Source of the DNA: Gammaproteobacteria bacterium
Lineage (GTDB): Bacteria > Pseudomonadota > Gammaproteobacteria > Nevskiales > Nevskiaceae
Length of the DNA: 64,000 nucleotides
NCBI GenBank assembly: GCA_022599775.1
Contig: JAHZLQ010000033.1
Location: 1-64,000 of the forward strand
Direction of reading: 5' to 3'
Below the pieces are notes generated by a model that was not told the DNA's origin, made no database searches, and worked only from the letters and a program-made list of their open reading frames with translations. This document shows positions 45,276-53,776 of this stretch, piece after piece. A program made the position numbers and the translations under genes. Numbering within the stretch: position 1 is the stretch's first letter; each line of letters begins with the position of its first letter.

Positions 45276-45833
45276 TTGATCTACGAATTCGAGGGACACA
45301 GCCCACGCCTTGCCGACGACAGTGTATGGCTAGCCGACAACGCGACCGTCATCGGTCGCGTCGCCTTGGCCCGAAACAGCAGCGTCTGGTTCAACGCGGT
45401 GTTGCGCGGTGACTGTGACGATATCGAGATCGGCGAGGGCAGCAATATCCAGGATGGTGCGGTCTTGCATACCGATGCCGGCGTGAAGCTTCGAATCGGG
45501 CGGAACGTGACCGTCGGTCATCTGGCGATGCTCCATGGCTGCACCGTCGGCGACGACAGTCTGATCGGTTTGCAGGCCACGATACTCAACGGGGCCCGTA
45601 TCGGACGTCATTGTCTGATTGGCGCCAAGGCCCTGGTCACCGAAGGCAAGGAAATTCCCGACGGCTGTCTGGTCGTGGGTGCGCCGGCCAAGGTGGTGCG
45701 TGCGCTCACGGCTGAGGAAATGGCGGCCATTGCCATGTCCGCACAGCACTATGTTCAGAACGCGCGTCGTTTCCGCAGCGGACTGCGGGCGCTGCCTTTC
45801 GGTACTCCGGACTCCGGAACGCGGACGATCTAG
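45276..45833 (+). CDS. Gamma-carbonic anhydrase family protein
   Basis: The 185-aa product is a left-handed beta-helix hexapeptide protein of the YrdA/PaaY/CaiE group. The three zinc-ligand histidines are present, in GAVLHTDAG and GHLAMLHGC (His x4 His). Catalytic-site residues [16 protein letters not shown] and NIQDGAVLH follow the family. The C-terminal helix is [24 protein letters not shown]. The frame is open from 45144, but TTG 45276 has GGAGAG five bases upstream. Many members are carbonic anhydrases, but others act on CoA thioesters, so activity is not certain. Confidence 0.9.
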   Translation: MIYEFEGHSPRLADDSVWLADNATVIGRVALARNSSVWFNAVLRGDCDDIEIGEGSNIQDGAVLHTDAGVKLRIGRNVTVGHLAMLHGCTVGDDSLIGLQATILNGARIGRHCLIGAKALVTEGKEIPDGCLVVGAPAKVVRALTAEEMAAIAMSAQHYVQNARRFRSGLRALPFGTPDSGTRTI

Positions 45834-46340
45834 CCGCCTTCGCCGCCGGCTGCGCACCAAAAGTTTCACTGTTGTGACAGTTGCGAGCCGGCGCAAGGCG
45901 CCCGGCGAAGTCACTGCGGCCTGATTCCCGTTGACACCACGACCGGCTCGCCCGAGCTATGCGGCGCCGTGACGTCGATTCGTCATCGTTTCGTAACCAT
46001 CCTGTCATCGAACACCTCTAGCCTGCGCAGCCATGAATTTGGAGTGCTTGAGGACGAAAGCCTTGTCCGCAAGTCGCGTTGACGGAACGACGCACTTCAT
46101 CTGAATGCGACATCGGGGGTCACTCGTTTCGATAGAAATTTTCGGTCGCCGGCGCCACAGCGCCACACCGGAAAGCCGTTCGGTATTGCGCCATGGCGCG
46201 CAAGTCGGACATCGAGCCCGCGGAACATCGGCGCGCCATGGACCCGGCGCACGACGCGGCTCGGGTTGATCCCCCGCCTGGTTCGTATCGCATCACTTTT
46301 GGGTTTTGCGGCCATTGCTTGCGGATTTCTAGAGGTCTAA
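45834..46340. other. Long regulatory region before the TonB-dependent receptor
   Basis: The 507-base region holds a perfect -35-like TTGACA (45931-45936) without a clear -10, a PHO-box-like repeat array (45981-46009) and a possible 23-codon frame (46033-46104). It also holds a 12-bp palindrome GCGCCATGGCGC (46188-46199) and an 11-bp inverted repeat CCATGGCGCGC/GCGCGCCATGG (46191-46201 with 46231-46241). GAGG precedes the receptor ATG. I see no known riboswitch. The region is long for this compact genome. Confidence 0.6.
45981..46009 (+). promoter_or_regulatory. PHO-box-like triple direct repeat (PhoB site)
   Basis: Three 7-mers, CGTCATC (45981), CGTAACC (45992) and TGTCATC (46003), start exactly 11 bp apart with 4-bp spacers. 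That is the layout of PhoB-binding PHO boxes (CTGTCAT-like repeats every 11 bp). Ten bases downstream TAGCCT (46019-46024) could be the -10; in PhoB promoters the box replaces the -35. It faces the TonB-dependent receptor gene. Confidence 0.6.
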
Positions 46341-49300
46341 ATGAGAAGATTCGGGTTGAAGCACATCGCGGCGGCAGCGATCTCCTGTCACGCCGTGGTT
46401 GCGATCGCGCAGGATGAGTTGGTCATCTACGCGTTCCAGGACGGCAAGCCGGCCAGCGGGCTGACCGCGGTGCTGGACGGCGAAGCGCGAGCAGAAATTG
46501 GCGCCGACGGTTCGGTCATGTTCGACCTGGCGGCCGGTTCGCACAGTGTCGTGTTCTCGGACCAGGGCACACCGGTCCAGACCATCCGCTTCAACTCGGC
46601 CAAGGGTCAGTACGTTGACATCAACGTCGCGCTGAAGCCCGGTGCCGAGGCGCAGGTTTCCGTGGAGCCCTATTTCGGCGCGGAGACTGCGGTCGAGACG
46701 GCCAAGGCCCCCAAGGGATCGCTGGGCGGCCGCATTACCAACAACGGCGTGCCCCTGGCCGGCGCCACGATCACGGTTCGCGGCACTGGCGCCACGGCCA
46801 CCACCGATGCCAATGGTCGCTACAGCCTTGAGCTGCCGCGCGGCGTCTATGAGCTGGAAATCAATCACGACGGTTTCGCCGCGCCGATGGCGGAAGACGT
46901 GCGCGTGGTCAGCGGCGTGTCCAGGAACGAGAACATCCGCTTGGGCGGCGCCAGCTCGGGCCCGCAGGACGCCTCGCTTGAGGAAATCGTCGTCACCGCC
47001 AAACTGCAGCCGAACGCCTTCGAGGAAAGTGAGCGCTTCGCCGTCAATGTGATCGATACGATCGGTATCGAGGAACTGGCGCGGTTTGGCGATACCGACG
47101 TGGCCGCCTCGGTGGTACGCGTGCCGAGTGTGACGATTCAGGACGACAAGTACGTCTTCATCCGCGGTCTCGGCGGGCGCTATATCACGACGACACTGAA
47201 TGGTTCGACGCTGCCGAGTACCGATCCGTCGAAGCGAACGGTACCGCTGGATCTGTTTCCGACCAACATGGTCAGTCAGCTCGACGTCAAGAAAACCTTC
47301 GTCGCGAGCATGCCGGGCGAGTCCACCGGCGGCAATCTCGTGATCAACACGCGTAGCTTCCCGCTGGAGCGCGCTGGCAAGGTGTCGTTCTCGCTCGGTT
47401 ATGTGCCTGGACTGACCGGCGATGACGTGGCCGCCGATCCCAGCCGCAGTGATACGGACTTCCTGGGTTGGGATGGCGGATCACGTGACGTTCCTGCCGC
47501 TGTGCCGAGCATCGCCGAAGTTCTGAAGTATGACGATGAATACTCGCAGAATGTCGAAACGGAATTGCGTCAGATCGGTGGTCTGCTGCTCAAGGACGAC
47601 CTCGACCTCGATACCACGACAGCGACACCGAAGGTGTCACTGGGCCTGAACTACGGTGATGTCTTCGATTTCGACGGCAACGAGTTCGGCTACTTCGCGG
47701 CCGGCAACTATCGCAATGGCTGGAGTCAGAAGGACTCGGGTGTGTCGCGCACCTACACCGCAGGCAGCGGCGAAGTATTCGACGACTTCACATTTGAGGA
47801 AGCGACCAACAATATCGATGCAAGCGCGCTGCTGGCCCTTGGTTTGAACATGGGCAGCAATACCTACCAGTCCAACAGCCTGGTATCGCGAGTTACAGAA
47901 AGCAAGACGCGCGTCTCGCAGGGCCTGGACGGCGATTCGAATTTCCAATCGTATCGTTACACGATCGACTGGATCGAACGGCAATTCCTGTCGCAGCAGT
48001 TTTCCGGCGAGCACGTGATCGGTGACTCCGGCAAGCTGGTCGCGGACTGGCAGGTGACCGGTTCCCAGGCTCGGCGTTACGCGCCGGACCGCCGCGAAGT
48101 CCGATTCGACCTTCGTGAGGGCGATGGTATCTACAATCTGCAGGTTCCCAACCTGCTGCGTCGTTACGACGATCTGGTCGACAACAACGTCGACGTTTCC
48201 TCAGACCTCGAATACGCCTTCGACCCCAACAGCTTTGGCAGCTCGAAGATTCAGTTCGGCGTCCAAGTGATCCGCCGCGAACGTGATGCGGATTCGGAAA
48301 GCTACGGTTACGACGGCGGCCTGCAGTCCGGCGTGGACGACAACGCGCCCAACCTCCTGGTCAGCGAAGTGCTGACGGTGGACAACATCACCGGCGATTC
48401 GGGGACGGGCTTCGCATTTCAGGACAAGACCCAACCCAGCGACAGCTATGAAGCGGAAATGGATCTCGACAGCGTCTATCTGTCGTATGACCTGATGTTC
48501 CTCGACAGTTATCAGATCGTGCTGGGTGGTCGCTACGAGGACTACACGCAGACCACCGATACCTTCGAACTTGCCGGGGACCAGGGACCGGTGAGCTCGA
48601 AGATCGACGAAGGCGTATTCCTGCCGAGCTTCTCCTTCAATTGGTTCCTGTCGGAAGAGCAACAGCTGCGCTTTGCCGTCTCCAAGACCGTGTCCCGTCC
48701 GGACTTCAAGGAAACCTCGAACGCGGTTTTCTACGACAAGGAATTCGATTTCCGCGTTCGCGGCAACCCGAACCTCAAGTTGTCGGAGGTCGTCAACGTC
48801 GACCTTCGTTGGGAACGCTACTTCTCGGATACGGAAAGCCTCAGCGTGGCCCTGTTCTATAAGGATCTGAAGGACCCCATCGAGCGCGTCGTGCAGCCCG
48901 CTTCGGGCACTGCCGGAAACTCGCGGACCTTCCGTAATGCCGATTCTGCAGAGCTCTATGGCATCGAGCTGGACCTGCGCAAGGACTTCAGCTTCGACGA
49001 GCGTTATGACCGGACGTTCTTCATTGCCTTCAACGGCAGCTATATCGATTCCGAGGTGACCCTGACGACCGGCGAGAAGCGCAAGTTGCAGGGTCAGCCG
49101 GACTACACCCTCAACGTGGTTCTCGGTTACGACGACCTGCCGACCCGTCAGCAGCTGACGCTGCTGCTCAACCAGAGCGGCGACAACATCGTCGACGTCG
49201 GCGTGTCCGGCCGTCCGGACGTCATTGAGGAACCCCGCTTGGCGCTTGACGTGAACTACAAGTTCGACGTGACCGCGGACTTCGCGCTGAAGGCGAAGGT

Positions 49301-49406
49301 AAAAAATCTGCTGGATTCGGAAGTCGAATTCACGCAGGGAGGAAAGGTCTTCCAGAGCTATGACAAGGGTATGGAGCTGGAAGCCGGATTCGACTGGAAT
49401 TTCTGA
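46341..49406 (+). CDS. TonB-dependent receptor with N-terminal carboxypeptidase-regulatory-like domain
   Basis: This is an outer-membrane active transporter powered by TonB. The 1021-aa precursor has a Sec signal (1-23, AIA cut). An N-terminal beta domain follows, then a CarboxypepD_reg-like domain (about 126-205, GRITNNGVPLAGATITVRGTGATATTDANGRYSL-type). A TonB-box-like EEIVVTA is at about 214-220. The plug (about 228-345) has VFIRGLGGRYITTTLNGSTLPS and PGESTGGNLVINTRS. The barrel ends in Phe (DWNF), as outer-membrane proteins do. GAGG precedes the ATG. The PHO box suggests a role in phosphate starvation. The substrate is unknown. Confidence 0.93.
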   Translation: MRRFGLKHIAAAAISCHAVVAIAQDELVIYAFQDGKPASGLTAVLDGEARAEIGADGSVMFDLAAGSHSVVFSDQGTPVQTIRFNSAKGQYVDINVALKPGAEAQVSVEPYFGAETAVETAKAPKGSLGGRITNNGVPLAGATITVRGTGATATTDANGRYSLELPRGVYELEINHDGFAAPMAEDVRVVSGVSRNENIRLGGASSGPQDASLEEIVVTAKLQPNAFEESERFAVNVIDTIGIEELARFGDTDVAASVVRVPSVTIQDDKYVFIRGLGGRYITTTLNGSTLPSTDPSKRTVPLDLFPTNMVSQLDVKKTFVASMPGESTGGNLVINTRSFPLERAGKVSFSLGYVPGLTGDDVAADPSRSDTDFLGWDGGSRDVPAAVPSIAEVLKYDDEYSQNVETELRQIGGLLLKDDLDLDTTTATPKVSLGLNYGDVFDFDGNEFGYFAAGNYRNGWSQKDSGVSRTYTAGSGEVFDDFTFEEATNNIDASALLALGLNMGSNTYQSNSLVSRVTESKTRVSQGLDGDSNFQSYRYTIDWIERQFLSQQFSGEHVIGDSGKLVADWQVTGSQARRYAPDRREVRFDLREGDGIYNLQVPNLLRRYDDLVDNNVDVSSDLEYAFDPNSFGSSKIQFGVQVIRRERDADSESYGYDGGLQSGVDDNAPNLLVSEVLTVDNITGDSGTGFAFQDKTQPSDSYEAEMDLDSVYLSYDLMFLDSYQIVLGGRYEDYTQTTDTFELAGDQGPVSSKIDEGVFLPSFSFNWFLSEEQQLRFAVSKTVSRPDFKETSNAVFYDKEFDFRVRGNPNLKLSEVVNVDLRWERYFSDTESLSVALFYKDLKDPIERVVQPASGTAGNSRTFRNADSAELYGIELDLRKDFSFDERYDRTFFIAFNGSYIDSEVTLTTGEKRKLQGQPDYTLNVVLGYDDLPTRQQLTLLLNQSGDNIVDVGVSGRPDVIEEPRLALDVNYKFDVTADFALKAKVKNLLDSEVEFTQGGKVFQSYDKGMELEAGFDWNF

Positions 49407-49462
49407 GCCAAGGCGCAGTTCGTTTCAGACAGAAACAACCTATTGAGACTTACGGAGTGGTT

Positions 49463-50959
49463 ATGACTTTCAAGAAGCTTGTGCTGATTACAGCGATGGC
49501 GAGCGCCCTGGGTGCTCTTTACGGTTGCACCGAGGGTGACGAGTCCTCGATTCTGATCGAGGGCGACGAAACCACGAACAACAATGGCGGCGGTGGTGAA
49601 ACGCCAGGCGAGGTTACCGTCTCCGAGAACTGCCCGGAATGGGCTTCGGCGAAGAACAAGGACGAGGACGGCAACGATGTCTGTGCCCTTCCGTCGACGA
49701 TCATGGAAGACCGCACGCTGAGCAGCGATATCGTTTGGTACCTCGAAGACCGCGTGACGGTCGGTAACGGAAACCGTGAAATGTCTGCGACGCCGGGCGA
49801 ACTCGCCAGTGGCGCAGCTGTGGCGGATGTCACGCTGACGATCGATGCCGGCACTGCGATCAAGGGCAAGAAGGGCACCTTCGCCAATCTGCTGATCACG
49901 CGTGGCTCCAAGATCATGGCCGAAGGTACTGCCGACGCGCCGATCGTGTTCAGCTCTGACGACGCTGACGACACCGGTTCAGGTGAGTGGGGCGGCCTGA
50001 TTCTTCACGGCTATGCGCCGCACAATGAATGTCCGACCGCGGCCGACTCGGCTTGCAACATCGACGCCGAAGGCGAATCCGGCTTCGCGGCTGGCTACGA
50101 TGCGGACGACAGCAGCGGTGTGCTGAAGTACGTCGTCGTGACCGAGGGTGGTTATGAATTCGCTCCGGGCGACGAAATCAACGGCATTTCGCTGGTCGGT
50201 GTAGGCGCCGGCACCGAAGTCGACTACGTGCAAGTCAACTCCAACTCGGATGACGGCATCGAATTTTTCGGTGGCACCGTCAACATGAAGCACGTCGTAC
50301 TGACCAACAATCTGGACGACTCGGTCGACTGGGACGAAGGGTTCCAGGGCAACCTACAGTATGTGCTCGTGATTCAGAACGATCCGGAAACCTTCGGCAC
50401 CACCGTCGAAGCGGATACGGAAGGCACGGACGAGTTCCTGTCCAAGCCGACTATCGCCAATGCCACGTTCTACGGTGTGGTGGGCGGCTCGGACCCGGCC
50501 GCTATGCACAACATGAAGGCCGGCTCCGGCGGCTTCTTCCACAACTCCATCATGCTCGCCGACACCGATGCCACGGCCTACAAGGCCTGCGTCTTCGTCA
50601 ACGGCAGCAGCGCGCAGTTGAACCAGAACACCTCGCTGGTCTATGACAACGTGATGGTGTCTTGTGGATCGGTCGGCGCCAGCAGCTTCGACGCGACCAC
50701 CGGTGATCCGGTCACGACGAACTTCACGCTGAACGCAGGTGGTTTCATCGAGGCCGATCCGGACCTCACCGAGAGCTATGTCCCACAGGCGGCCGAAGCT
50801 TCTCTGGCGGCGCCAATCGATTGGACTGCAGTGCTCGGCACCTACCCGGAGAGCACAGCGATTCCGGACTATCTCGACGCGACCGATTACCTTGGTGCGG
50901 TCGATCCGGACGCCACCTCGCTGTGGTTCGAAGGCTGGACCATCGAAGGATCGCTGTAA
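49463..50959 (+). CDS. Beta-helix lipoprotein paired with the TonB-dependent receptor
   Basis: The 498-aa precursor has a lipoprotein signal with lipobox LYGC (Cys22), then an acidic linker with a Gly run (NNNGGGGETPGE). The body is strand-rich with right-handed beta-helix character: ADVTLTIDAGTAIKG, GTADAPIVFSS, GEWGGLILHGYAP, NSDDGIEFFGGTVNMKHVVLTNN and LDDSVDWDEGFQGNLQYVLVIQND. Paired Cys residues may form disulfides. CGGAG lies five bases before ATG 49463. It follows the receptor by 56 nt and ends at a terminator, so the two form an operon. It could be a surface substrate-binding or hydrolytic partner. No catalytic motif is recognised. Confidence 0.8.
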   Translation: MTFKKLVLITAMASALGALYGCTEGDESSILIEGDETTNNNGGGGETPGEVTVSENCPEWASAKNKDEDGNDVCALPSTIMEDRTLSSDIVWYLEDRVTVGNGNREMSATPGELASGAAVADVTLTIDAGTAIKGKKGTFANLLITRGSKIMAEGTADAPIVFSSDDADDTGSGEWGGLILHGYAPHNECPTAADSACNIDAEGESGFAAGYDADDSSGVLKYVVVTEGGYEFAPGDEINGISLVGVGAGTEVDYVQVNSNSDDGIEFFGGTVNMKHVVLTNNLDDSVDWDEGFQGNLQYVLVIQNDPETFGTTVEADTEGTDEFLSKPTIANATFYGVVGGSDPAAMHNMKAGSGGFFHNSIMLADTDATAYKACVFVNGSSAQLNQNTSLVYDNVMVSCGSVGASSFDATTGDPVTTNFTLNAGGFIEADPDLTESYVPQAAEASLAAPIDWTAVLGTYPESTAIPDYLDATDYLGAVDPDATSLWFEGWTIEGSL

Positions 50960-50994
50960 GCGACCAGCTGCAATCGGACTTCGGTTCAAAAACA

Positions 50995-51024
50995 AAGACG
51001 GCCGCATTTGCGGCCGTCTTTTTT
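50995..51024 (+). terminator. Rho-independent terminator of the receptor-lipoprotein operon
   Basis: The 11-bp stem AAGACGGCCGC/GCGGCCGTCTT with loop ATTT runs into TTTTTT (51019-51024), 36 nt after the lipoprotein stop. Confidence 0.95.
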
Positions 51025-51100
51025 GTTGCCTGCGAAACGAGAAGCGACGGGCCTTACACTCAATCTGATCGATATCGGAGCGTCGTTCCCGACCGCGCCA

Positions 51101-51136
51101 CCCCGGACAAGCCGCAGGCTTGATCCGGAATCCACG
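51101..51136 (-). repeat. Dispersed palindromic repeat, copy 2
   Basis: CCGGACAAGCC and GGCTTGATCCGG flank a GCA loop, followed by AATCCACG. Read on the minus strand it matches copy 1 at 22988-23027, including the bulged T. It sits between the terminator and the 3' end of sixA, again in a convergent spacer. Confidence 0.8.
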
Positions 51137-51203
51137 TGAGGTTCCGCAGGCCCGAGCCGGCCCAAGCCACTCCGGGCCGAGATCGAACTCTGGTTTCGTC
51201 AGC

Positions 51204-51716
51204 TCAGTGGTCGACGCGCTTCGGATAGTCGTAGTCGACAACCCGTCCGCCGTCTGCGGCGACGGCGCTCCAGTTGGCGCCGTCCAGTGCCAGACGTGTG
51301 ACGGCGCAGGTCGGTACGTCCGCCGGCAGTACACCACCAGCGTCCCGCGCCAGCGCATGCTGCAATTCGCTGAAACCGGGGTTATGCCCGAACAACACCA
51401 CGTTCGCGCAATCGGCGGGCAATTCGCGCACCACCGTCAGCAACATGGGCAACGCGGCTTCATAGATGCGTGCTTCTTCCACGATCCGCGCCGTATCGAG
51501 CCCAAGCACGTCCGCGAAAATCCGCGCGGTGGTGAGGGCGCGCCGCGCCGGGGAGCTGACGATCAACTGGGGTGGCGTATATCGCTGGCGCCAGCGTTCG
51601 GCCATTTCCGGAGCATCGCGCAGACCGCGTGCGCTCAGCGGGCGTTCGAAATCACTCAGCGTGCCATCGCCCCAATCGGACTTGGCGTGACGAACCAGTG
51701 TCAGTTGCAGACTCAT
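51204..51716 (-). CDS. sixA: SixA-type histidine phosphatase
   Basis: This is a small phosphohistidine phosphatase of the histidine-phosphatase superfamily. The 170-aa protein has the catalytic LTLVRHAKSDWGD (RHG/RHA motif) and SSPARRALTTARIFA (second Arg). The second His is in VVLFGHNPGFSELQ. Nearest relatives are SixA, which removes phosphate from phosphotransferase-type histidine domains. ATGA overlap with the rsmJ stop shows cotranscription after rsmJ. Confidence 0.88.
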   Translation of the reverse strand: MSLQLTLVRHAKSDWGDGTLSDFERPLSARGLRDAPEMAERWRQRYTPPQLIVSSPARRALTTARIFADVLGLDTARIVEEARIYEAALPMLLTVVRELPADCANVVLFGHNPGFSELQHALARDAGGVLPADVPTCAVTRLALDGANWSAVAADGGRVVDYDYPKRVDH

Positions 51717-52402
51717 GTTTCGGTGGAACCCCGTGCAGGCAGATAGATGTCATAGCGGGCCTGTGAGCCCGTGATGCGGAAATTGGGTGCGGCATTCGCA
51801 AGCGGCGGCGCCTTGAGCGGCCGTTTGACAACGACGCGCCGTGTCGCGCAGGCCAGAGCGGCGGGCAGCAGCGCATCCGCATCCTCGTCGCCGCCACTGA
51901 GCGCGCGCAGAACCTGCATTTCCTTCTTGGCCAAGGCCTGCTTGCCGCTGTGGGGATACATGGGATCGATCAGGACGACGTCCGCGGTGGCCGGGTGTGC
52001 GTGCAGCCACTCCACGGCTTCAGTGGCGAAAAGCCGCATGCGGGAAATGGCCGGGTCGTCCGGAACACGTTGCAAGGCATCGGCCAGCAGCGCCGCGGTT
52101 TGTTCGCATCGTTCCAGCAGGGTGAGCTCGGCACCCAGTGAAGCAAGCACGTAGGCATCGCGGCCAAGGCCGGCGGTGGCGTCCACGATGCTGGTCCGCG
52201 GGTACTTGTGCAGCCCGACCGCGCGCGCCAGCAACTGTCGCTTTCCGCCACGAATGCGGCGCCGAACATCGTCGGAAGCCCAGTCCACACCGATCGGAGC
52301 ATAGTTCGGCAGGTGTTCGGCGCGTAGCACCAAGCGGTCCCGATCCTGTTCGAGTCGGAAGGAAGCTGCTTGCGGCAGTGGGGGATCGGCTCGCGTAGAC
52401 AT
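51713..52402 (-). CDS. rsmJ: 16S rRNA (guanine-1516-N2)-methyltransferase RsmJ
   Basis: RsmJ methylates G1516 near the 3' end of 16S rRNA. The 229-aa protein has the SAM-binding motif SIVDATAGLGRDAYVLASLGAELTLLER and the catalytic-type VLIDPMYPHSGKQALAKKEMQVL, both characteristic of the family (former DUF548). It ends with an arginine/lysine cluster RRVVVKRPLKAPPLA. The ATG is at 52402, divergent from the Nudix gene. Confidence 0.94.
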   Translation of the reverse strand: MSTRADPPLPQAASFRLEQDRDRLVLRAEHLPNYAPIGVDWASDDVRRRIRGGKRQLLARAVGLHKYPRTSIVDATAGLGRDAYVLASLGAELTLLERCEQTAALLADALQRVPDDPAISRMRLFATEAVEWLHAHPATADVVLIDPMYPHSGKQALAKKEMQVLRALSGGDEDADALLPAALACATRRVVVKRPLKAPPLANAAPNFRITGSQARYDIYLPARGSTET

Positions 52403-52517
52403 CTTCGTGGCATGGATCGCAGACCAGGATGGTAGCAGCCTCCGCTACACTGCCGGCCAGCCGCCGGATTGGAAGTTTTACGTCACCGGCGCCGCCAACC
52501 AACCATTTCTCCTGCTC

Positions 52518-53153
52518 TTGAACGCGAAGGAACTTGAAAGAAGGCTGCGAGCCGCACTCGCCGACACGGAGTCCAGGGCGCCACGCCGCCGAGCGCGGGA
52601 AATGGACTCTCCCGTGGTGCGCAAATGGTTCGAGCAGCAGACGCGGGGCGTGCTGAGGCCGTCTGCCGTACTCGTACCGATCATGCGTCGTGAGCGTGAG
52701 CTGACGGTACTGCTGACCCGTCGCGCGGATCACTTGCGGTCGCACCAGGGGCAGGTGAGCTTTCCGGGGGGGCGCAGCGAGCCGGACGACGCCTCGGCGG
52801 CCGCGACCGCGCTTCGCGAGGCCTGGGAGGAAGTCGGCCTGCGTCCGGAGGCGGTGGAGATCTGCGGTTATCTGGACGACTATCCGACACTGACACGCTT
52901 CATTGTGACGCCGGTCGTGGGATTAGTGGATGATGTGCCGACGCTGCGGCACGATCCGGCCGAAGTCGCCGAAGTGTTTGAAGTGCCGCTTCGGCTGCTG
53001 ATGGAACCTGGACGGTTTGAGCGCCATGTCCTGACCCGTGATGGTCTGCAGCTACCGTTCGTTCAGGTGCGCTACGAGGGACAGAAAATCTGGGGGGCGA
53101 CCGCGGCAATGTTGCGCGATCTGATCTCCCGGCTGGAGAGTGTGACGGCATGA
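52518..53153 (+). CDS. NudL-type Nudix CoA pyrophosphatase
   Basis: The 211-aa protein has the NudL region AVLVPIMRR through LLTRRADHLRSHQGQVSFPGG. The Nudix box GGRSEPDD...ATALREAWEEVGL carries the metal-binding REAWEE. Proteins of this type hydrolyse CoA to phosphopantetheine and 3',5'-ADP. The frame is open from GTG 52407, but that start would be 5 bases from the divergent rsmJ start and adds an untypical N-terminus. TTG 52518 or ATG 52602 are likelier; no ribosome binding site decides. It overlaps the next ATG (ATGA). Confidence 0.82.
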   Translation: MNAKELERRLRAALADTESRAPRRRAREMDSPVVRKWFEQQTRGVLRPSAVLVPIMRRERELTVLLTRRADHLRSHQGQVSFPGGRSEPDDASAAATALREAWEEVGLRPEAVEICGYLDDYPTLTRFIVTPVVGLVDDVPTLRHDPAEVAEVFEVPLRLLMEPGRFERHVLTRDGLQLPFVQVRYEGQKIWGATAAMLRDLISRLESVTA

Positions 53154-53548
53154 ATGGCAAGAACGTTGTTCTGCAGCATGCGTTGAATCTGCAGCTGGAC
53201 GCGGCGGCGGACGGCTTCGACTGGCCCGAGGCGCTGGATCTGTTCGACAAGATCGCCGAGGAACTGGGGGAATTGCGCGTGGAACTCGAGTCCGAGTCTA
53301 TGGATGTCGTTCGCACGCTCGACGAACTGGGAGACGTATTGTTCTGCGTGGTCAATCTGGCGCGAAAGCTACAGCTTGATCCTAGCGAAGCGCTCGCGGT
53401 CGCCAATCGAAAGTTCGAGCGGCGCTATGGGCACGTGCGCAAATATCTGCACGAGCTTCCGGCCGTCGGCAATCCGGCGCGTCTGGCGGGTATGGAAGCG
53501 CGTTGGCAAGAGGCGAAGACTAAGGAGAAACACGGGGAACTAGAGTGA
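53150..53548 (+). CDS. MazG-like nucleotide pyrophosphohydrolase
   Basis: The 132-aa all-helical protein matches one MazG NTP-pyrophosphohydrolase domain. The Mg-binding pattern is present as DKIAEELGELRVEL (EExxE) and TLDELGDVLFCVVNLAR (ExxD). The region NRKFERRYGHVRKYL follows, as in MazG. Full MazG has two such domains; this has one, so the name mazG is not used. It may cleanse the nucleotide pool together with the overlapping Nudix enzyme. Confidence 0.88.
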   Translation: MNGKNVVLQHALNLQLDAAADGFDWPEALDLFDKIAEELGELRVELESESMDVVRTLDELGDVLFCVVNLARKLQLDPSEALAVANRKFERRYGHVRKYLHELPAVGNPARLAGMEARWQEAKTKEKHGELE

Positions 53549-53687
53549 ATTTTACCCACTCGCGAGCCGAAGATGGACTGGGCATGATGACTGGGGCACC
53601 CGCGTGAATCCTCCTACAACGCACGACGACGGCGGAACAGGCTTTCCGCAACTTGAGAATTTCCGCTATTTGCCTGAAATCAATACC

Positions 53688-53716
53688 TTCACGCACCTAG
53701 TTCACTTGGATAGAAT
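53688..53716 (+). promoter_or_regulatory. Predicted promoter of the cellulose operon
   Basis: TTCACG (53688-53693) and TAGAAT (53711-53716) are separated by 17 bp, giving a start near 53723 and a leader of about 54 nt before bcsD. The surrounding sequence is relatively AT-rich. No operator is recognised. Confidence 0.45.
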
Positions 53717-53776
53717 CGAACGAAGCGTAAGCCTTTCAGGCTCCGAATAATCTGGGACCATGCCGGACACGATTCA

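Noticed and set aside
46141..46280. Cobalamin riboswitch before the TonB-dependent receptor
   Set aside because: GCCACAG and GGAAAGCC fragments are reminiscent, but the conserved B12-box and overall order are missing.
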